This document shows, piece after piece, positions 41,725-50,751 of a stretch of DNA of 64,000 bases (positions are counted from its first letter, which is position 1; each line of letters opens with the position of its first letter). The position numbers and the translations under genes were made by a program. The notes beneath the pieces are model-generated. The model was given only the letters and a program-made list of their open reading frames with translations. It searched no databases and had not been told where the DNA came from. This DNA is from Umezawaea sp049997955 (GTDB taxonomy: Bacteria > Actinomycetota > Actinomycetes > Mycobacteriales > Pseudonocardiaceae), in contig JAEBDY010000010.1 of NCBI GenBank assembly GCA_049997955.1, forward strand, positions 124,001 to 188,000, given 5' to 3'.

Positions 41725-42722
41725 GCGACTGGCGCGTCTACCGGGGCGACGGCACGGTCGCCGCCACGCCCATCGGCGAACTGCCCGCACCGCCGCCGTG
41801 GCGCACGTTCACCGGGCAGGGCAACGCGACCCGGCCCGACGACGACGGCGGCGAGGGGAACCGCCGCGTCGGCGGCATGGAGCACCTCAGGCGCGTTCCG
41901 CAGCCGGACGAGGTGGCGCTGGTGAACGCCTCCATCCAGCTCCGACGTCCTCTGCTGGTCACCGGCGCGCCCGGAACCGGGAAGTCGTCGCTGGCCTACC
42001 TCATCGCCCGCGAACTGGGCCTCGGACCGGTGTTGCGCTGGCCGATCACCAGCCGGACGACGCTGTTCAACGGCCTGTACCTCTACGACGCGATCGCCCG
42101 CGTGCAGGCGTCGGCCAACGGCTCCGAGCCCGACATCGGCGACTTCATCCACCTCGGCGCCCTGGGCACCGCGCTGCTGGCCGCCGACCTCCCCCGCGTG
42201 CTGCTGATCGACGAGCTCGACAAGGGCGACATCGACCTGCCGAACGACCTGCTGAACGCCTTCGAGGAAGGCGAGTTCGAGATCGACGAGCTGGTGCGGT
42301 ACGCCAAGCGCCAGCCCGAGGTCGAGGTCCTCACCCACGACCGGGGCCACACGGCGACCGTCCACAACGGACTCGTCCGGTGTCGCGAGTTCCCGATCGT
42401 GGTGATCACCAGCAACGGTGAGCGCGAGTTCCCGCCGGCGTTCATGAGGCGCTGCTTGAGGTTGCACGTCGACCGGCCGACCACCGAACAGCTCGGCGCG
42501 ATGGTCACCGCGCAGTTCCGCGGTCGGGAGCGCGCGGACACGGGCAGGTTGATCGCCGAGTTCCTCGACCGCAGCGGCGCCGTCGGGGGCCTGGCGGCGG
42601 ACCAGTTGCTCAACGCCGTGCACCTCGGCACGCTGCTGGCGACGTCCGGCGCGTACACCCCGGACGAGGAGTGGAAAGAGCTCCTGACCGCCATCTGGCA
42701 CCCGCTGACGGAGCCCAGGTGA
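41721..42722 (+). CDS. MoxR-type AAA+ ATPase of the conflict triad
   Basis: A 333-residue AAA+ ATPase: Walker A GAPGTGKSSL (about residues 80-90), Walker B VLLIDELDKGDIDLPNDLLNAFEEGEF (about 160), sensor-1 PIVVITSNGEREFPPAFMRRCLRLHV with its arginine finger region. The N-terminal 45 residues are an extension with WRVYRGDG and PPWRTFTGQG. MoxR ATPases remodel partner proteins, usually vWA-domain proteins, and the next gene encodes such a partner. It overlaps the VMAP-like gene (ATGA) and the following gene (GTGA), so all three are translated in series. Confidence 0.85.
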   Translation: MSDWRVYRGDGTVAATPIGELPAPPPWRTFTGQGNATRPDDDGGEGNRRVGGMEHLRRVPQPDEVALVNASIQLRRPLLVTGAPGTGKSSLAYLIARELGLGPVLRWPITSRTTLFNGLYLYDAIARVQASANGSEPDIGDFIHLGALGTALLAADLPRVLLIDELDKGDIDLPNDLLNAFEEGEFEIDELVRYAKRQPEVEVLTHDRGHTATVHNGLVRCREFPIVVITSNGEREFPPAFMRRCLRLHVDRPTTEQLGAMVTAQFRGRERADTGRLIAEFLDRSGAVGGLAADQLLNAVHLGTLLATSGAYTPDEEWKELLTAIWHPLTEPR

Positions 42723-45700
42723 GGCGGCCACGGGACAGCCCGCTCCCGCACGAGGTGGTGGTCCAGCGCCTCGAGTCGAGGGAAGGCGTCGTCGAACCGC
42801 TGTCCACGAAGGACCTCTCCTACCGCGAGGTCCGGGATTCCCTGTGGCTGGCGGGCCGCATCAGCCCGCTGTCCACGGCTCCCCCGCCGGAACCCCCAGC
42901 TCCGATCGAGCCCGTCGCACCCCGCGACAGCCCTGTCGCCGACGAGGAGCCCCGCCCCGAACCGGAGCCGTCGACCGAACCCCTCAGCCCGCCCGAACCC
43001 CGCGACACCCAGCAGTGGACGCCGGGCCCGCGCACGATGACGTCGACCGGCGCGGCGAGCACGGCCGACCGGAGGCGTCGCGCGGCGTCGGCGTGGCCGA
43101 CCGTGCCCGCGATGCCGGAACGCCACGCGATCAGCCGCGCGCTGCGGCCCCTGACGCGCAACCACCCGTCACCGTGGCACCGGCTCGTCGACGAGGAGAA
43201 GACGGCGATCCGCGCGTCCCAGGACAGGCTGTGGGTGCCGGAGTGGAAGGCCGCGCCGTGGCGGCGGTTCGACGTGGCACTGGTGGTCGACACCGCGGTG
43301 GCGGGCGACCTGTGGCGGCAGACCACCCGCGAGTTCCGCGCGGTGCTGGAACGCCAAGGAGCCTTCAAGGACGTCCGCGTCTTCGAGCTGAACACGGACA
43401 GCCCCGACGTGGCGGACCTGTCGCTGCGCAGCGAGGGCGGCGCGATCCACGACTGGGGCTTCCTGGTGGAGCCGAACGGGACGCGCATCGTCCTGGTGCT
43501 GACCGACACGGTAGGCAAGGCCTGGCGCAGCGGAGCCGTGTCCCGAGTCCTGCACTCGTGGTCACAGCGCATGCCCGTGGCCATCGTGCACACGCTGCCG
43601 CAACGACTCTGGAGCTGGGGCGGCATCACCACCAGGCGGATGCACCTGTCCGCGCCCGCGCCCGGTGTGCCCAACCGGCGTCTGCGCACGAACATCCCCA
43701 CGGATCCCGGAGCCGTGCCCGTTCCCGTGCTCGGTCTCGCCAGGAGCTGGATGTCCTCCTGGGCACAGCTCATCACCTCGCCGGGCGCCGAGTGGGTCGA
43801 GACCACGGCCACCCTGGTAAGCGCTTACCAGGAGGAGCTGCCGGACATCCCGGACACCGACCGACCAACCGCCGCGGAACGCGTCACGAGGTTCCGCACC
43901 TTCGCGTCGATCGAGGCCTTCCAGTTGGCGGGCCTGCTGGCGGCCGCTCCCCTGAGCCCACCGCTGATCAACGTCGTCCAACGCGTGCTGCTCCCCGGCT
44001 CGGACCTCTCCGAGTTGGCGGAAGTCGTGCTGGGCGGCCTGATGCGCAAGGTCCCGCCCGCGAACGGCGACAGCGCGACGGTCGTGTACGACTTCCACGA
44101 CGGTGTCCGCGAAGAACTGCTCGCGACCTGCCGCAGGGTCGACACCGCGCGAGTCGCCCGCGTCCTCGACGACCACGCGGGCTCGGAAATCCCACCGCTG
44201 CGCCACTTCCGCGAGGTCCTGGAAAACCCGGCCCACGCCCCGGAGCCAGAGCTCACACCTCAAACCCAGCCCTACCTCAAGGTCCAGGCCGCGGTCCTCA
44301 GAGCGCTCGCCGGACCGCTCTTCTCGACGCGAGCCAAGCATCTCCGCGCGGCGATCGCGTCCAACCAGCAGTCCTCGACACCAGTCGAGGGGAAAACACA
44401 ACGAGAACAGCCCGACGGAGACAAACACGTGACGAGCACCGACTCCCGCACGACCATCACCGATCCGGTCGGGGAGCCGCATGGAGAGCCGCCTCAAGGA
44501 GTTGAGAACGTGACCGCACCCGGCACGCACATCACAACCAGCCAGCGGCGCACCCATTCCACCCAGCCGCAGATCTGGGGCCCGGTCCCGTTGCGCAACC
44601 CGGACTTCGTCGGACGAACAGAACTACTGGAACGTCTTCGTGAACGGCTGACCGAATCCGGCACGACCGCGGTCCTGCCAGAGGCCCTGCACGGCATGGG
44701 CGGCGTTGGCAAGTCGCAAACGGTGATCGAGTACATCCACCGCCACGCCGCGGAGTACGAAGTCGTGTGGTGGATCCCCGCGGAGCAGCCCGCCCAGATC
44801 AAGGCGAGTTTCGTGGAACTGGCCAAGCGCCTGGGCGTGGCGACGGCGGGGTCGGCGGACACCGCGGTGCCCGCCGTGGTGGAAGCGCTGCGCACCTACG
44901 ACCCGGCCAAGCGCTGGATCCTCGTGTTCGACAACGCCGACAGCCCGCACGACGTCCGCGAGTTCTTCCCGGCTGGATCGGGCCACATCGTGGTCACCTC
45001 CCGCAACTCGGAGTGGCACGGCTTCGCCCGACCCGTGGAGGTGGAGCTGTTCAGCCGCGCGGAAAGCATCGAACTGCTGTCCAAGCGCGGCGGCGACATC
45101 GACAACATCGAAGCCGACGCCCTGGCGGAAGCGCTGGGCGACCTCCCGCTGGCCGTGGAGCAGGCCGCGGCCTGGCGTGCGACCACCGGCATGCAGGTCA
45201 CCGAATACCTGGAGTTGCTCGAGCAGAACCGCGCGGAACTCCTCGGCGCGGATGGAACCGAAGAGGGCCAGGTCCCGGTGGTCGCCGCCGTCTGGAACGT
45301 CCCGCTGGACCGCTTGAAGGAACGCAACCCCGACGCGCTCCAACTACTGCAGGTCTGCGCCTTCTTCGGCCCGGAACCCATTTCACAACGGCTGTTCCGC
45401 GGCGTGCGCGACGCACCGGTCCCACCGGAGTTGGGCGAGGCGCTGCGCGACCCGATCAAGCTCGCACGGGCGGTCCGACAGATCAGCCGGTACAGCCTCG
45501 CCAAGCTGGACCACCGCAGCAACTCCTTGCAGCTGCACAGGTTGGTGCAGAGCGTGCTGAAGAACAGCCTGCCGCCAGAGGAGCAGGCCAGGATGCGGCA
45601 CGCGGTGCACGTGCTGCTGGTGAACGGCGACCCGGGAGACCCGGACGCCACCGCGAACTGGCCGCGCTACTCCGAACTGCTACCCCACGCGTTGATGTCA

Positions 45701-47044
45701 CGCGCGGTGGAAAGCGAAGACGAGTGGGTCCGATCACTGATCGACAACCTCGTCGTGTACATGCTCAAAACCGGCGATTTCGGTGGCGCACGCGATCTCG
45801 CGACCCAAGCAGTCAAGGCGTGGGGAGAGGAAAACGAGCCTAGCCTCATGACTCTGACGATGTCCCGGAGACTTGCGGAGTCATTGCGACGGCTAGGCAA
45901 GAGCGACAAAGCTACCGTACTTAACGCGGGTACCCGTGCACTCCTCATCGAACTGGTGGGCGAGAACCACGAAAGCATGCTGGACATGCTCGACGCAGTC
46001 GCCGCAGACCGCAGATCAGATGGCCGGTTCCAAGAGGAAACCGAAATTCAGGCGACTGTGTACAACCGGTCCAAGGATGTCTTGGGTCCAGACGAACCGA
46101 CCACACTGCGCTACGCCCATAACCTGGCCAGTTGCCTGCGGCAGATGGGAAAGTTCAACGACGCCCTCGTTCTGGACGAGGACACTCTGCGACGACGCAC
46201 TTCGGTACTGGGGCCAGACCACTCCCAAACGCTGGGCACTCGCAACGCGCTGTGCATGGACCTGAGGGAATGCGGGTTCTACGTGGAGGCTGCTCGCGAT
46301 CAAGAGCAAGCTTTGGCGTATCAGCGCGAAGTACTCGGCGAAGACCACCCACGCGTCATCGGTGCGACCCGAAATCTAGCGGTGGCCTTGCGAAAGGCGG
46401 GTGAACACCGTCGCGCCAAGGAACTGTCAGAGGAGTGCTTGACCCGCTACCAGCGCAGGCACGGCGACTTCCACGAGGACACGATCACCGCCCTCATGAA
46501 CCTGTCCACCGACCTCCGACACCTGGGCGACTTGGACGGTGCGCTGAAGCGAGCGCGGACGAGCTACGAGTGGTTCAGGGAGGATCGGACTGATCAGCAT
46601 CCGTTCACCCTGGTGGCAGCACTCAACCTGGCGGTGATCCACCGGCTCCGGGGTGAACTGCAGAAGGCTCTCGCCATCGATGCCAAGGCTTACGCCGACC
46701 TGCTGGGCGTCTTCGACGCCGATCACCCCTTCACCTTGGTGGCGGCGACGAACCTGGCCAGCGACCTCGCTGCTACGGGGGACGTGGAGAAGGCCAAGAG
46801 CATGGACGAGGACACCCTCGAGCGGTCGACTCGCACACTGGGTGAGGAGCACCCGTCCACGCTGGCTGTCTCGCTGAACCTGGCCATCGACCTTCACGCC
46901 CTCGACGACGAAAGCGCTGCGGCGGAACTTCACGGCCAGACGGTGGCGGCCTTCCGCAAGGTGCTCGGTGAGGAGCACCCAGCGACGATTGCCGCTGAGC
47001 AGTACATCAGGGCGAACTGCGACACGGACACCATGCAGCTGTGA
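42719..47044 (+). CDS. vWA-like (SAV_2336-type)/NB-ARC/TPR protein, FxSxx-system TPR-like
   Basis: A 1441-residue protein in four parts: (1) a short N-terminal segment and Pro-rich linker to about residue 130; (2) a SAV_2336-type vWA-like domain (WRRFDVALVVDTAVAGDLWRQTTREF, VLTDTVGKAW) followed by a helical region to about 550; (3) an NB-ARC NTPase with P-loop HGMGGVGKSQT (about 655-665), Walker B RWILVFDNAD, HIVVTSRNSEW and the GLPLA-like GDLPLAVEQAAAW; (4) at least nine TPR repeats of kinesin-light-chain type (LGEEHPSTLAVSLNLAIDL) to the end. This build is the one annotated elsewhere as the TPR protein of FxSxx-COOH peptide systems. It is probably a STAND-type switch. The GTG start overlaps the MoxR stop. 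It converges on the HExxH gene with 7 bases between. Confidence 0.82.
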   Translation: MRRPRDSPLPHEVVVQRLESREGVVEPLSTKDLSYREVRDSLWLAGRISPLSTAPPPEPPAPIEPVAPRDSPVADEEPRPEPEPSTEPLSPPEPRDTQQWTPGPRTMTSTGAASTADRRRRAASAWPTVPAMPERHAISRALRPLTRNHPSPWHRLVDEEKTAIRASQDRLWVPEWKAAPWRRFDVALVVDTAVAGDLWRQTTREFRAVLERQGAFKDVRVFELNTDSPDVADLSLRSEGGAIHDWGFLVEPNGTRIVLVLTDTVGKAWRSGAVSRVLHSWSQRMPVAIVHTLPQRLWSWGGITTRRMHLSAPAPGVPNRRLRTNIPTDPGAVPVPVLGLARSWMSSWAQLITSPGAEWVETTATLVSAYQEELPDIPDTDRPTAAERVTRFRTFASIEAFQLAGLLAAAPLSPPLINVVQRVLLPGSDLSELAEVVLGGLMRKVPPANGDSATVVYDFHDGVREELLATCRRVDTARVARVLDDHAGSEIPPLRHFREVLENPAHAPEPELTPQTQPYLKVQAAVLRALAGPLFSTRAKHLRAAIASNQQSSTPVEGKTQREQPDGDKHVTSTDSRTTITDPVGEPHGEPPQGVENVTAPGTHITTSQRRTHSTQPQIWGPVPLRNPDFVGRTELLERLRERLTESGTTAVLPEALHGMGGVGKSQTVIEYIHRHAAEYEVVWWIPAEQPAQIKASFVELAKRLGVATAGSADTAVPAVVEALRTYDPAKRWILVFDNADSPHDVREFFPAGSGHIVVTSRNSEWHGFARPVEVELFSRAESIELLSKRGGDIDNIEADALAEALGDLPLAVEQAAAWRATTGMQVTEYLELLEQNRAELLGADGTEEGQVPVVAAVWNVPLDRLKERNPDALQLLQVCAFFGPEPISQRLFRGVRDAPVPPELGEALRDPIKLARAVRQISRYSLAKLDHRSNSLQLHRLVQSVLKNSLPPEEQARMRHAVHVLLVNGDPGDPDATANWPRYSELLPHALMSRAVESEDEWVRSLIDNLVVYMLKTGDFGGARDLATQAVKAWGEENEPSLMTLTMSRRLAESLRRLGKSDKATVLNAGTRALLIELVGENHESMLDMLDAVAADRRSDGRFQEETEIQATVYNRSKDVLGPDEPTTLRYAHNLASCLRQMGKFNDALVLDEDTLRRRTSVLGPDHSQTLGTRNALCMDLRECGFYVEAARDQEQALAYQREVLGEDHPRVIGATRNLAVALRKAGEHRRAKELSEECLTRYQRRHGDFHEDTITALMNLSTDLRHLGDLDGALKRARTSYEWFREDRTDQHPFTLVAALNLAVIHRLRGELQKALAIDAKAYADLLGVFDADHPFTLVAATNLASDLAATGDVEKAKSMDEDTLERSTRTLGEEHPSTLAVSLNLAIDLHALDDESAAAELHGQTVAAFRKVLGEEHPATIAAEQYIRANCDTDTMQL

Positions 47045-47051
47045 TCCGAGA

Positions 47052-48806
47052 TCAGCTGGCGGCTTGGTCGAACCAGGCCGCCAGCTGACCGGGGTCCGGT
47101 GCGGTGCCGGTGCGGACGGCGATCACGTGGTGCACCGCTCGCACCACCTCCGGTTCGCGGCGCAAACCGCTGGAGTTCGACGAAACAGCCAAACCGGCCC
47201 AGGCCGCAACGTCCCTGGGAGCGACCGCCAACCTCGCGCCGAAAAGTTCGGCCGCAAGTTCCCGGTCGCCTTCCAGGAACGCGGTCTCGGCATCGCCGAA
47301 CGCGCCCAGCCGGGCGAACTGGTCCTGGTCGAGCACCCGTGCCCTCAGCAACACCTCCAGCGGCACCCGACCGGTTTCCGGGGAGGCGCTCACGACGTCC
47401 GCTCCAGTCCGGGGATCAGCTGGCCTTCCCGCGAGCCAGGCTTCGGCCAACGTCGTCACCCGGTGCTCGTTCGGCCGAACGTGGCGCAGTCGCCACACCA
47501 CGCGGTTGCCGTCGGTGATCCACCCGACCGCGTTCGAGATGTCCTCGGGCACGTTGGCCGAGGGTGGGCACGCGGCGATCCGCACGGACACCGCCGCGAC
47601 GAACTCCCGACCAAGATCGGTCAGCTCAGGCAGCCTGCTCAAGGTGTCGATGACCCGGAGGACCTGGTTCCGCCGGTACTCGGTGGTGAAGAACGCGCTG
47701 CGGCGTTGGGGCTCCGGCACGCGTCCGCTCTCCAGGTGCCAGAATTCGACGACGCTGCAGAACGCGTAGATGCCGTGCAGAAGGCCCGTCACGGGGCGGG
47801 GGATGTCCAACCACGGCGCGTAGAAGCGGCACTCCCCGTCGTCTTCGCTCAAGGCGACGAAGTCCAGCAAAGCGTTCAGCTTCGAGTGCTGGGTTTCGTG
47901 CACCAGCGCTTCCGCGAACGTCACCGCCGACTGCTTCGGTGACATCGCGATGCTGCCGAAGGCCGCGGACGACGACGCGGCGAACACCTGCTCGTCCGCG
48001 TCCAGCGGAACCACCGTGGACAACGCGGCGGACAGTTCGTTCGCCGAATCCGGGTGGGATTCGACGAGCAAGTCCCAGGCCTCGTCCAGGAGTTTGCGCC
48101 ACTCGTCGAACTCGCGCTCCGGCAACGGAGTGGCACGACGAGGCGCGTCGAATTCCCGGTACAGGTCCACATCGTCGAAGACGAGTCGCACCGTTCGCCC
48201 CCGCGCTGAACTCCGGTGCCGTTTCACCGGCTCCACCAGCACCGGCGCGGTTCGGCCGAGCATCGTGAGCTTGACGTCTCCGGGTGCGTGGTGCAGGACG
48301 ACGTGCCCCACTGGAACGACCGTGGGTACCCGGACAGATCCCACGGACGGCAACGTGACCGCACCGTGCACGACCGGAACGACGATCTCGAAGCTCAGGC
48401 CACTGCGGTACGCCGCCGCAGCAGCGAGCGCGTGGAACCCCCCGACCTCTGCCAGGAGTGGAGTGCTGTCCGGTGCGATCCCCAGAACCTGCCGCAGCGC
48501 CCTGCTCAGCCACACACCTACCGATGGGTACATCACCACGTCATCGACCTCATCGGGCGCGCGCGACTCGGCCCGTTCGAGCAGATCCCACGCGGCGTCG
48601 ATCCCGGAGAAGGGGCCGAGTTGGTCCGCTATCCCAGCCGCGGCTTCCGCGAAGGCGCGCAGGCGCAGCCTCCTCAGGCTGCGCTGACCATTCCGCAGGA
48701 CCGCCATTCCCGACGTCGACACCGATCCGGAGCACATCTCGTCGAAGACGTACCGTGGCAGGCGATGTGTCCGAAGCTCGCCGGAGTCCGCCCCACCACT
48801 AGTCAC
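47052..48806 (-). CDS. HExxH-motif putative peptide-modification enzyme
   Basis: A 584-residue protein of the HExxH putative peptide-modification family. The metal motif HETQH is at residues 303-307 (AEALVHETQHSKLNALLDF), followed by HGIYAFCSVVEFWH, in which a later His or Glu may be the third ligand. Related HExxH domains fused to radical SAM enzymes have been shown to be alpha-ketoglutarate-dependent beta-hydroxylases on RiPP precursors, so hydroxylation of the adjacent peptide is the working guess. GTG at 48806 is chosen because an AGGGG site lies 4 bases upstream and it overlaps by 8 bases the stop of the small peptide gene. No radical SAM partner is in the window. Confidence 0.82.
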   Translation of the reverse strand: MTSGGADSGELRTHRLPRYVFDEMCSGSVSTSGMAVLRNGQRSLRRLRLRAFAEAAAGIADQLGPFSGIDAAWDLLERAESRAPDEVDDVVMYPSVGVWLSRALRQVLGIAPDSTPLLAEVGGFHALAAAAAYRSGLSFEIVVPVVHGAVTLPSVGSVRVPTVVPVGHVVLHHAPGDVKLTMLGRTAPVLVEPVKRHRSSARGRTVRLVFDDVDLYREFDAPRRATPLPEREFDEWRKLLDEAWDLLVESHPDSANELSAALSTVVPLDADEQVFAASSSAAFGSIAMSPKQSAVTFAEALVHETQHSKLNALLDFVALSEDDGECRFYAPWLDIPRPVTGLLHGIYAFCSVVEFWHLESGRVPEPQRRSAFFTTEYRRNQVLRVIDTLSRLPELTDLGREFVAAVSVRIAACPPSANVPEDISNAVGWITDGNRVVWRLRHVRPNEHRVTTLAEAWLAGRPADPRTGADVVSASPETGRVPLEVLLRARVLDQDQFARLGAFGDAETAFLEGDRELAAELFGARLAVAPRDVAAWAGLAVSSNSSGLRREPEVVRAVHHVIAVRTGTAPDPGQLAAWFDQAAS

Positions 48807-48975
48807 GCTGCCCCTGGACGGAATCTCCGAAACGACCGAGCCGCACGTCGACAAGGGTTCGCCGAAGTGCTCCGTGGAGGAGCGGAGAACGCGAGGATCT
48901 CAGGTCCGACAGGGACAAGGCCGAGAGGTCGAGCAACATCGATGGCAACTCACTACGCGAATCCACTGGTCCCAC
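48799..48975 (-). CDS. Candidate RiPP precursor peptide (FxSxx-like), overlapping the HExxH gene
   Basis: A 58-codon gene. GTG at 48975 has GGGGAG 8 bases upstream and a possible TAGGGT -10 box at 48990-48995. The peptide has the block MLLDLSALSLSDLRSS, which resembles the conserved leader of FxSxx-COOH precursors, then a helix-like stretch SPLLHGALRRTLVDVRLG and a C-terminus RFGDSVQGQRD, where F49 and S52 are close to but not the strict F-x-S-x-x end. The stop TAG overlaps the GTG of the HExxH gene by 8 bases (GTGACTAG), the tight coupling expected of precursor and modifying enzyme. Too short for standard gene calls; reading as a precursor is inference. Confidence 0.62.
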   Translation of the reverse strand: MGPVDSRSELPSMLLDLSALSLSDLRSSRSPLLHGALRRTLVDVRLGRFGDSVQGQRD

Positions 48976-49433
48976 GTCGACGTCTCCCCACCCTAGGCCG
49001 CGCTTGATTCCATGATGCCCGACCGGAGTGCCGCGAGGGATCGGCCAGCCGGATACGCCACCGACGGCCAGTAGGTCTACTCCGGTCACCCGTCAACGTT
49101 GCACGGCACCATTTCCGCAGAACTGCGTAGCCAAGCGGCACGCGGACGTGATCGGCGGCGTCTCGACACGTCGGCCAGGACGCGTCCGGGTGGCCCAGCA
49201 CGGTCGGGTTGCCATGAATTGGTCGAATACGGCATTCGTGCCACCCGTTCCGGCTCAGCAATCGATTCGCTGATTTCGGCACGCTTGCCCGGCTCACCAA
49301 AGCGTGGCGAATGTCGCCCGCCGCGCCCACCCAGCGCGTTGATCTTGACCACCGGATGGCGGCCGTTTCGCTGACGGGCGGTCCTACAACTGTTCCAGTG
49401 CGCCGGGAACGGTGCCGGAACGAACGGAGAACC
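48976..49433. other. Intergenic region between precursor peptide and secreted protein genes
   Basis: About 460 bases between divergent genes. Apart from a possible TAGGGT -10 box for the peptide gene (48990-48995) and the GGAGA ribosome site of the plus-strand gene, I see no convincing gene, repeat or RNA. Open frames in it lack ribosome sites. Confidence 0.45.
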
Positions 49434-49922
49434 ATGAATCTGCAAAAGCACCGGGCGCGTCGCGTCCGGAACGTGATCGCGGTGGTGTTGGTCGCCTTCG
49501 GGGTGATGGCGGTGTCCGCGTCGGTCGCCTCGGCGGAGGGCACGTGCTCCAGCGGGACCCGGCACGTCATCTGCTACTCCATCACCCCTGTCGGCGGTGA
49601 CCAGTACGACGTCCACGTCGGTGTCGACATCAACATCGGCAGGCTCGACGCCGAGGCGATCCTCGCCCAACCCGGTGATCCCGTCGACGCCTGGGCGATG
49701 GGTGACGACTGGTTCGACAACGCCGAGTTCCGGATTCCCCTGAGCTGGGTCGCCGCGGGCGACCACGGACTCAGCGCCGAGTTCGACATCAGGGTGCCCT
49801 ACGCGGCGCTCGACGAGGACTCCGACGGCGGTGACGAGCTGTACGCCCGCGTTCGGCTGTTCGACACGCGGACCTCGACCAAGACGTTCACCTCGGGCGT
49901 GCTTTCGAGTCCCTTCAACTGA
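49434..49922 (+). CDS. Secreted protein of unknown function
   Basis: A 162-residue protein. Residues 1-35 are a clear signal peptide (basic MNLQKHRARRVRN, hydrophobic VIAVVLVAFGVMAVSASVASA). The mature part is acidic and beta-rich, with two Cys close together (TCSSGTRHVIC) that could form a disulfide, and repeated valine-rich strands (YDVHVGVDINIGRL, AEFDIRVPYAAL, YARVRLFDTRTS). It resembles an immunoglobulin-like beta sandwich, but I do not recognise a family. GGAGA lies 3 bases before the ATG. A perfect hairpin follows. It neighbours the HExxH/peptide pair but is divergent from it, so a link is not shown. Confidence 0.7.
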   Translation: MNLQKHRARRVRNVIAVVLVAFGVMAVSASVASAEGTCSSGTRHVICYSITPVGGDQYDVHVGVDINIGRLDAEAILAQPGDPVDAWAMGDDWFDNAEFRIPLSWVAAGDHGLSAEFDIRVPYAALDEDSDGGDELYARVRLFDTRTSTKTFTSGVLSSPFN

Positions 49923-49930
49923 ACGGCGGG

Positions 49931-49962
49931 ACCACCGCGGCTCACCGGCGAGCCGCGGTGGT
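49931..49962. terminator. Perfect 13-bp hairpin, bidirectional terminator
   Basis: Arms ACCACCGCGGCTC (49931-49943) and GAGCCGCGGTGGT (49950-49962) are exactly complementary around a 6-base loop. It lies between converging genes: 8 bases after the secreted protein stop and directly next to the SARP stop. Confidence 0.75.
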
Positions 49963-50718
49963 TCACGCGGCCGGGGAACCGGTCAGCACCGCCGCCTCCA
50001 GCCTGCGCAGCTCACGACCGGGCTCCAGGCCGAACTCCTCGACGAGCACCGCGCGCACCCGCCGGTACGTCCGCAACGCGTCCACCGGCCGCCCGGCCCG
50101 GTGCTGCGCCTCCATCAGCAGCTCCCACAGCCGCTCCCGCAGCGGGTACCGGGTGACCAGCCGCTCCAGCTCCCCGATCGCCTCGGTGTGCCGACCGACC
50201 AGGCACAGCGCCGCCGCCAGGTTCTCCTCGACGAACGCCAGGGCCTCGCGCAGCCGCCCGATCTCGGCGTCCGCCCAGTCGGCCACGGGGCAGTCCGCGA
50301 ACGGGTCACCCTGCCACAGGGCGAGCGCCTCGGTGAACCGGTCGACCGCGCGGTGGCCGTCGCCCCTCGCCACCGCGTCCCGGCCGAGCCGCAGGGACGC
50401 GTCGAACCGGTGGACGTCCACCTGCGCCTGCCCCAGGTCGAGCAGGTAGCCGGGATCCCTGGTGACCACCATCCCGCCCAGCCCGACCCGCGACAGCGCC
50501 TTGCGCACCTGGGCCACGTGCCCCTGCAACGTCTTCGTCGCGGTCGGTGGCGCCTTCTCGCCCCACAGGGCGTCGATCAACGACGACCGCGTCACCAGCC
50601 TCCCGGACCTCAACGCCAGCAACGCGAACACCGATCTTCGCCGCGGGCCGGTCCAGCACACGGGCTCACCAGGCCCGTACACCTCCAGCGGCCCCAGCAG
50701 ACGCACGTCCACGCACAT
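49963..50718 (-). CDS. SARP-type transcriptional regulator (OmpR-like DNA-binding plus BTAD)
   Basis: A 251-residue activator of the Streptomyces antibiotic regulatory protein family. Residues 1-95 are an OmpR-like winged helix (VRLLGPLEVYGPGEPV, SVFALLALRSGRLVTRSSLIDALWGEKAPPTATKTLQGHVAQVRKAL) and residues 100-245 the bacterial transcriptional activator domain of TPR-like helices. It has no ATPase extension, so it is a small pathway-specific type. SARPs activate secondary-metabolite genes by binding heptamer direct repeats about 11 bp apart; such repeats occur just upstream of this gene, suggesting self-control. The ATG at 50718 has a GGAGGG site 8 bases upstream and is preferred over ATG at 50742. 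Confidence 0.9.
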   Translation of the reverse strand: MCVDVRLLGPLEVYGPGEPVCWTGPRRRSVFALLALRSGRLVTRSSLIDALWGEKAPPTATKTLQGHVAQVRKALSRVGLGGMVVTRDPGYLLDLGQAQVDVHRFDASLRLGRDAVARGDGHRAVDRFTEALALWQGDPFADCPVADWADAEIGRLREALAFVEENLAAALCLVGRHTEAIGELERLVTRYPLRERLWELLMEAQHRAGRPVDALRTYRRVRAVLVEEFGLEPGRELRRLEAAVLTGSPAA

Positions 50719-50751
50719 CGCTCGTTCCCTCCCCTCCGTCATGGGGAAGGC

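Noticed and set aside
48458..49007. Plus-strand open frames opposite the HExxH and peptide genes
   Set aside because: No ribosome sites and Arg/Pro-rich products; the minus strand shows metal motif and coupled start/stop.
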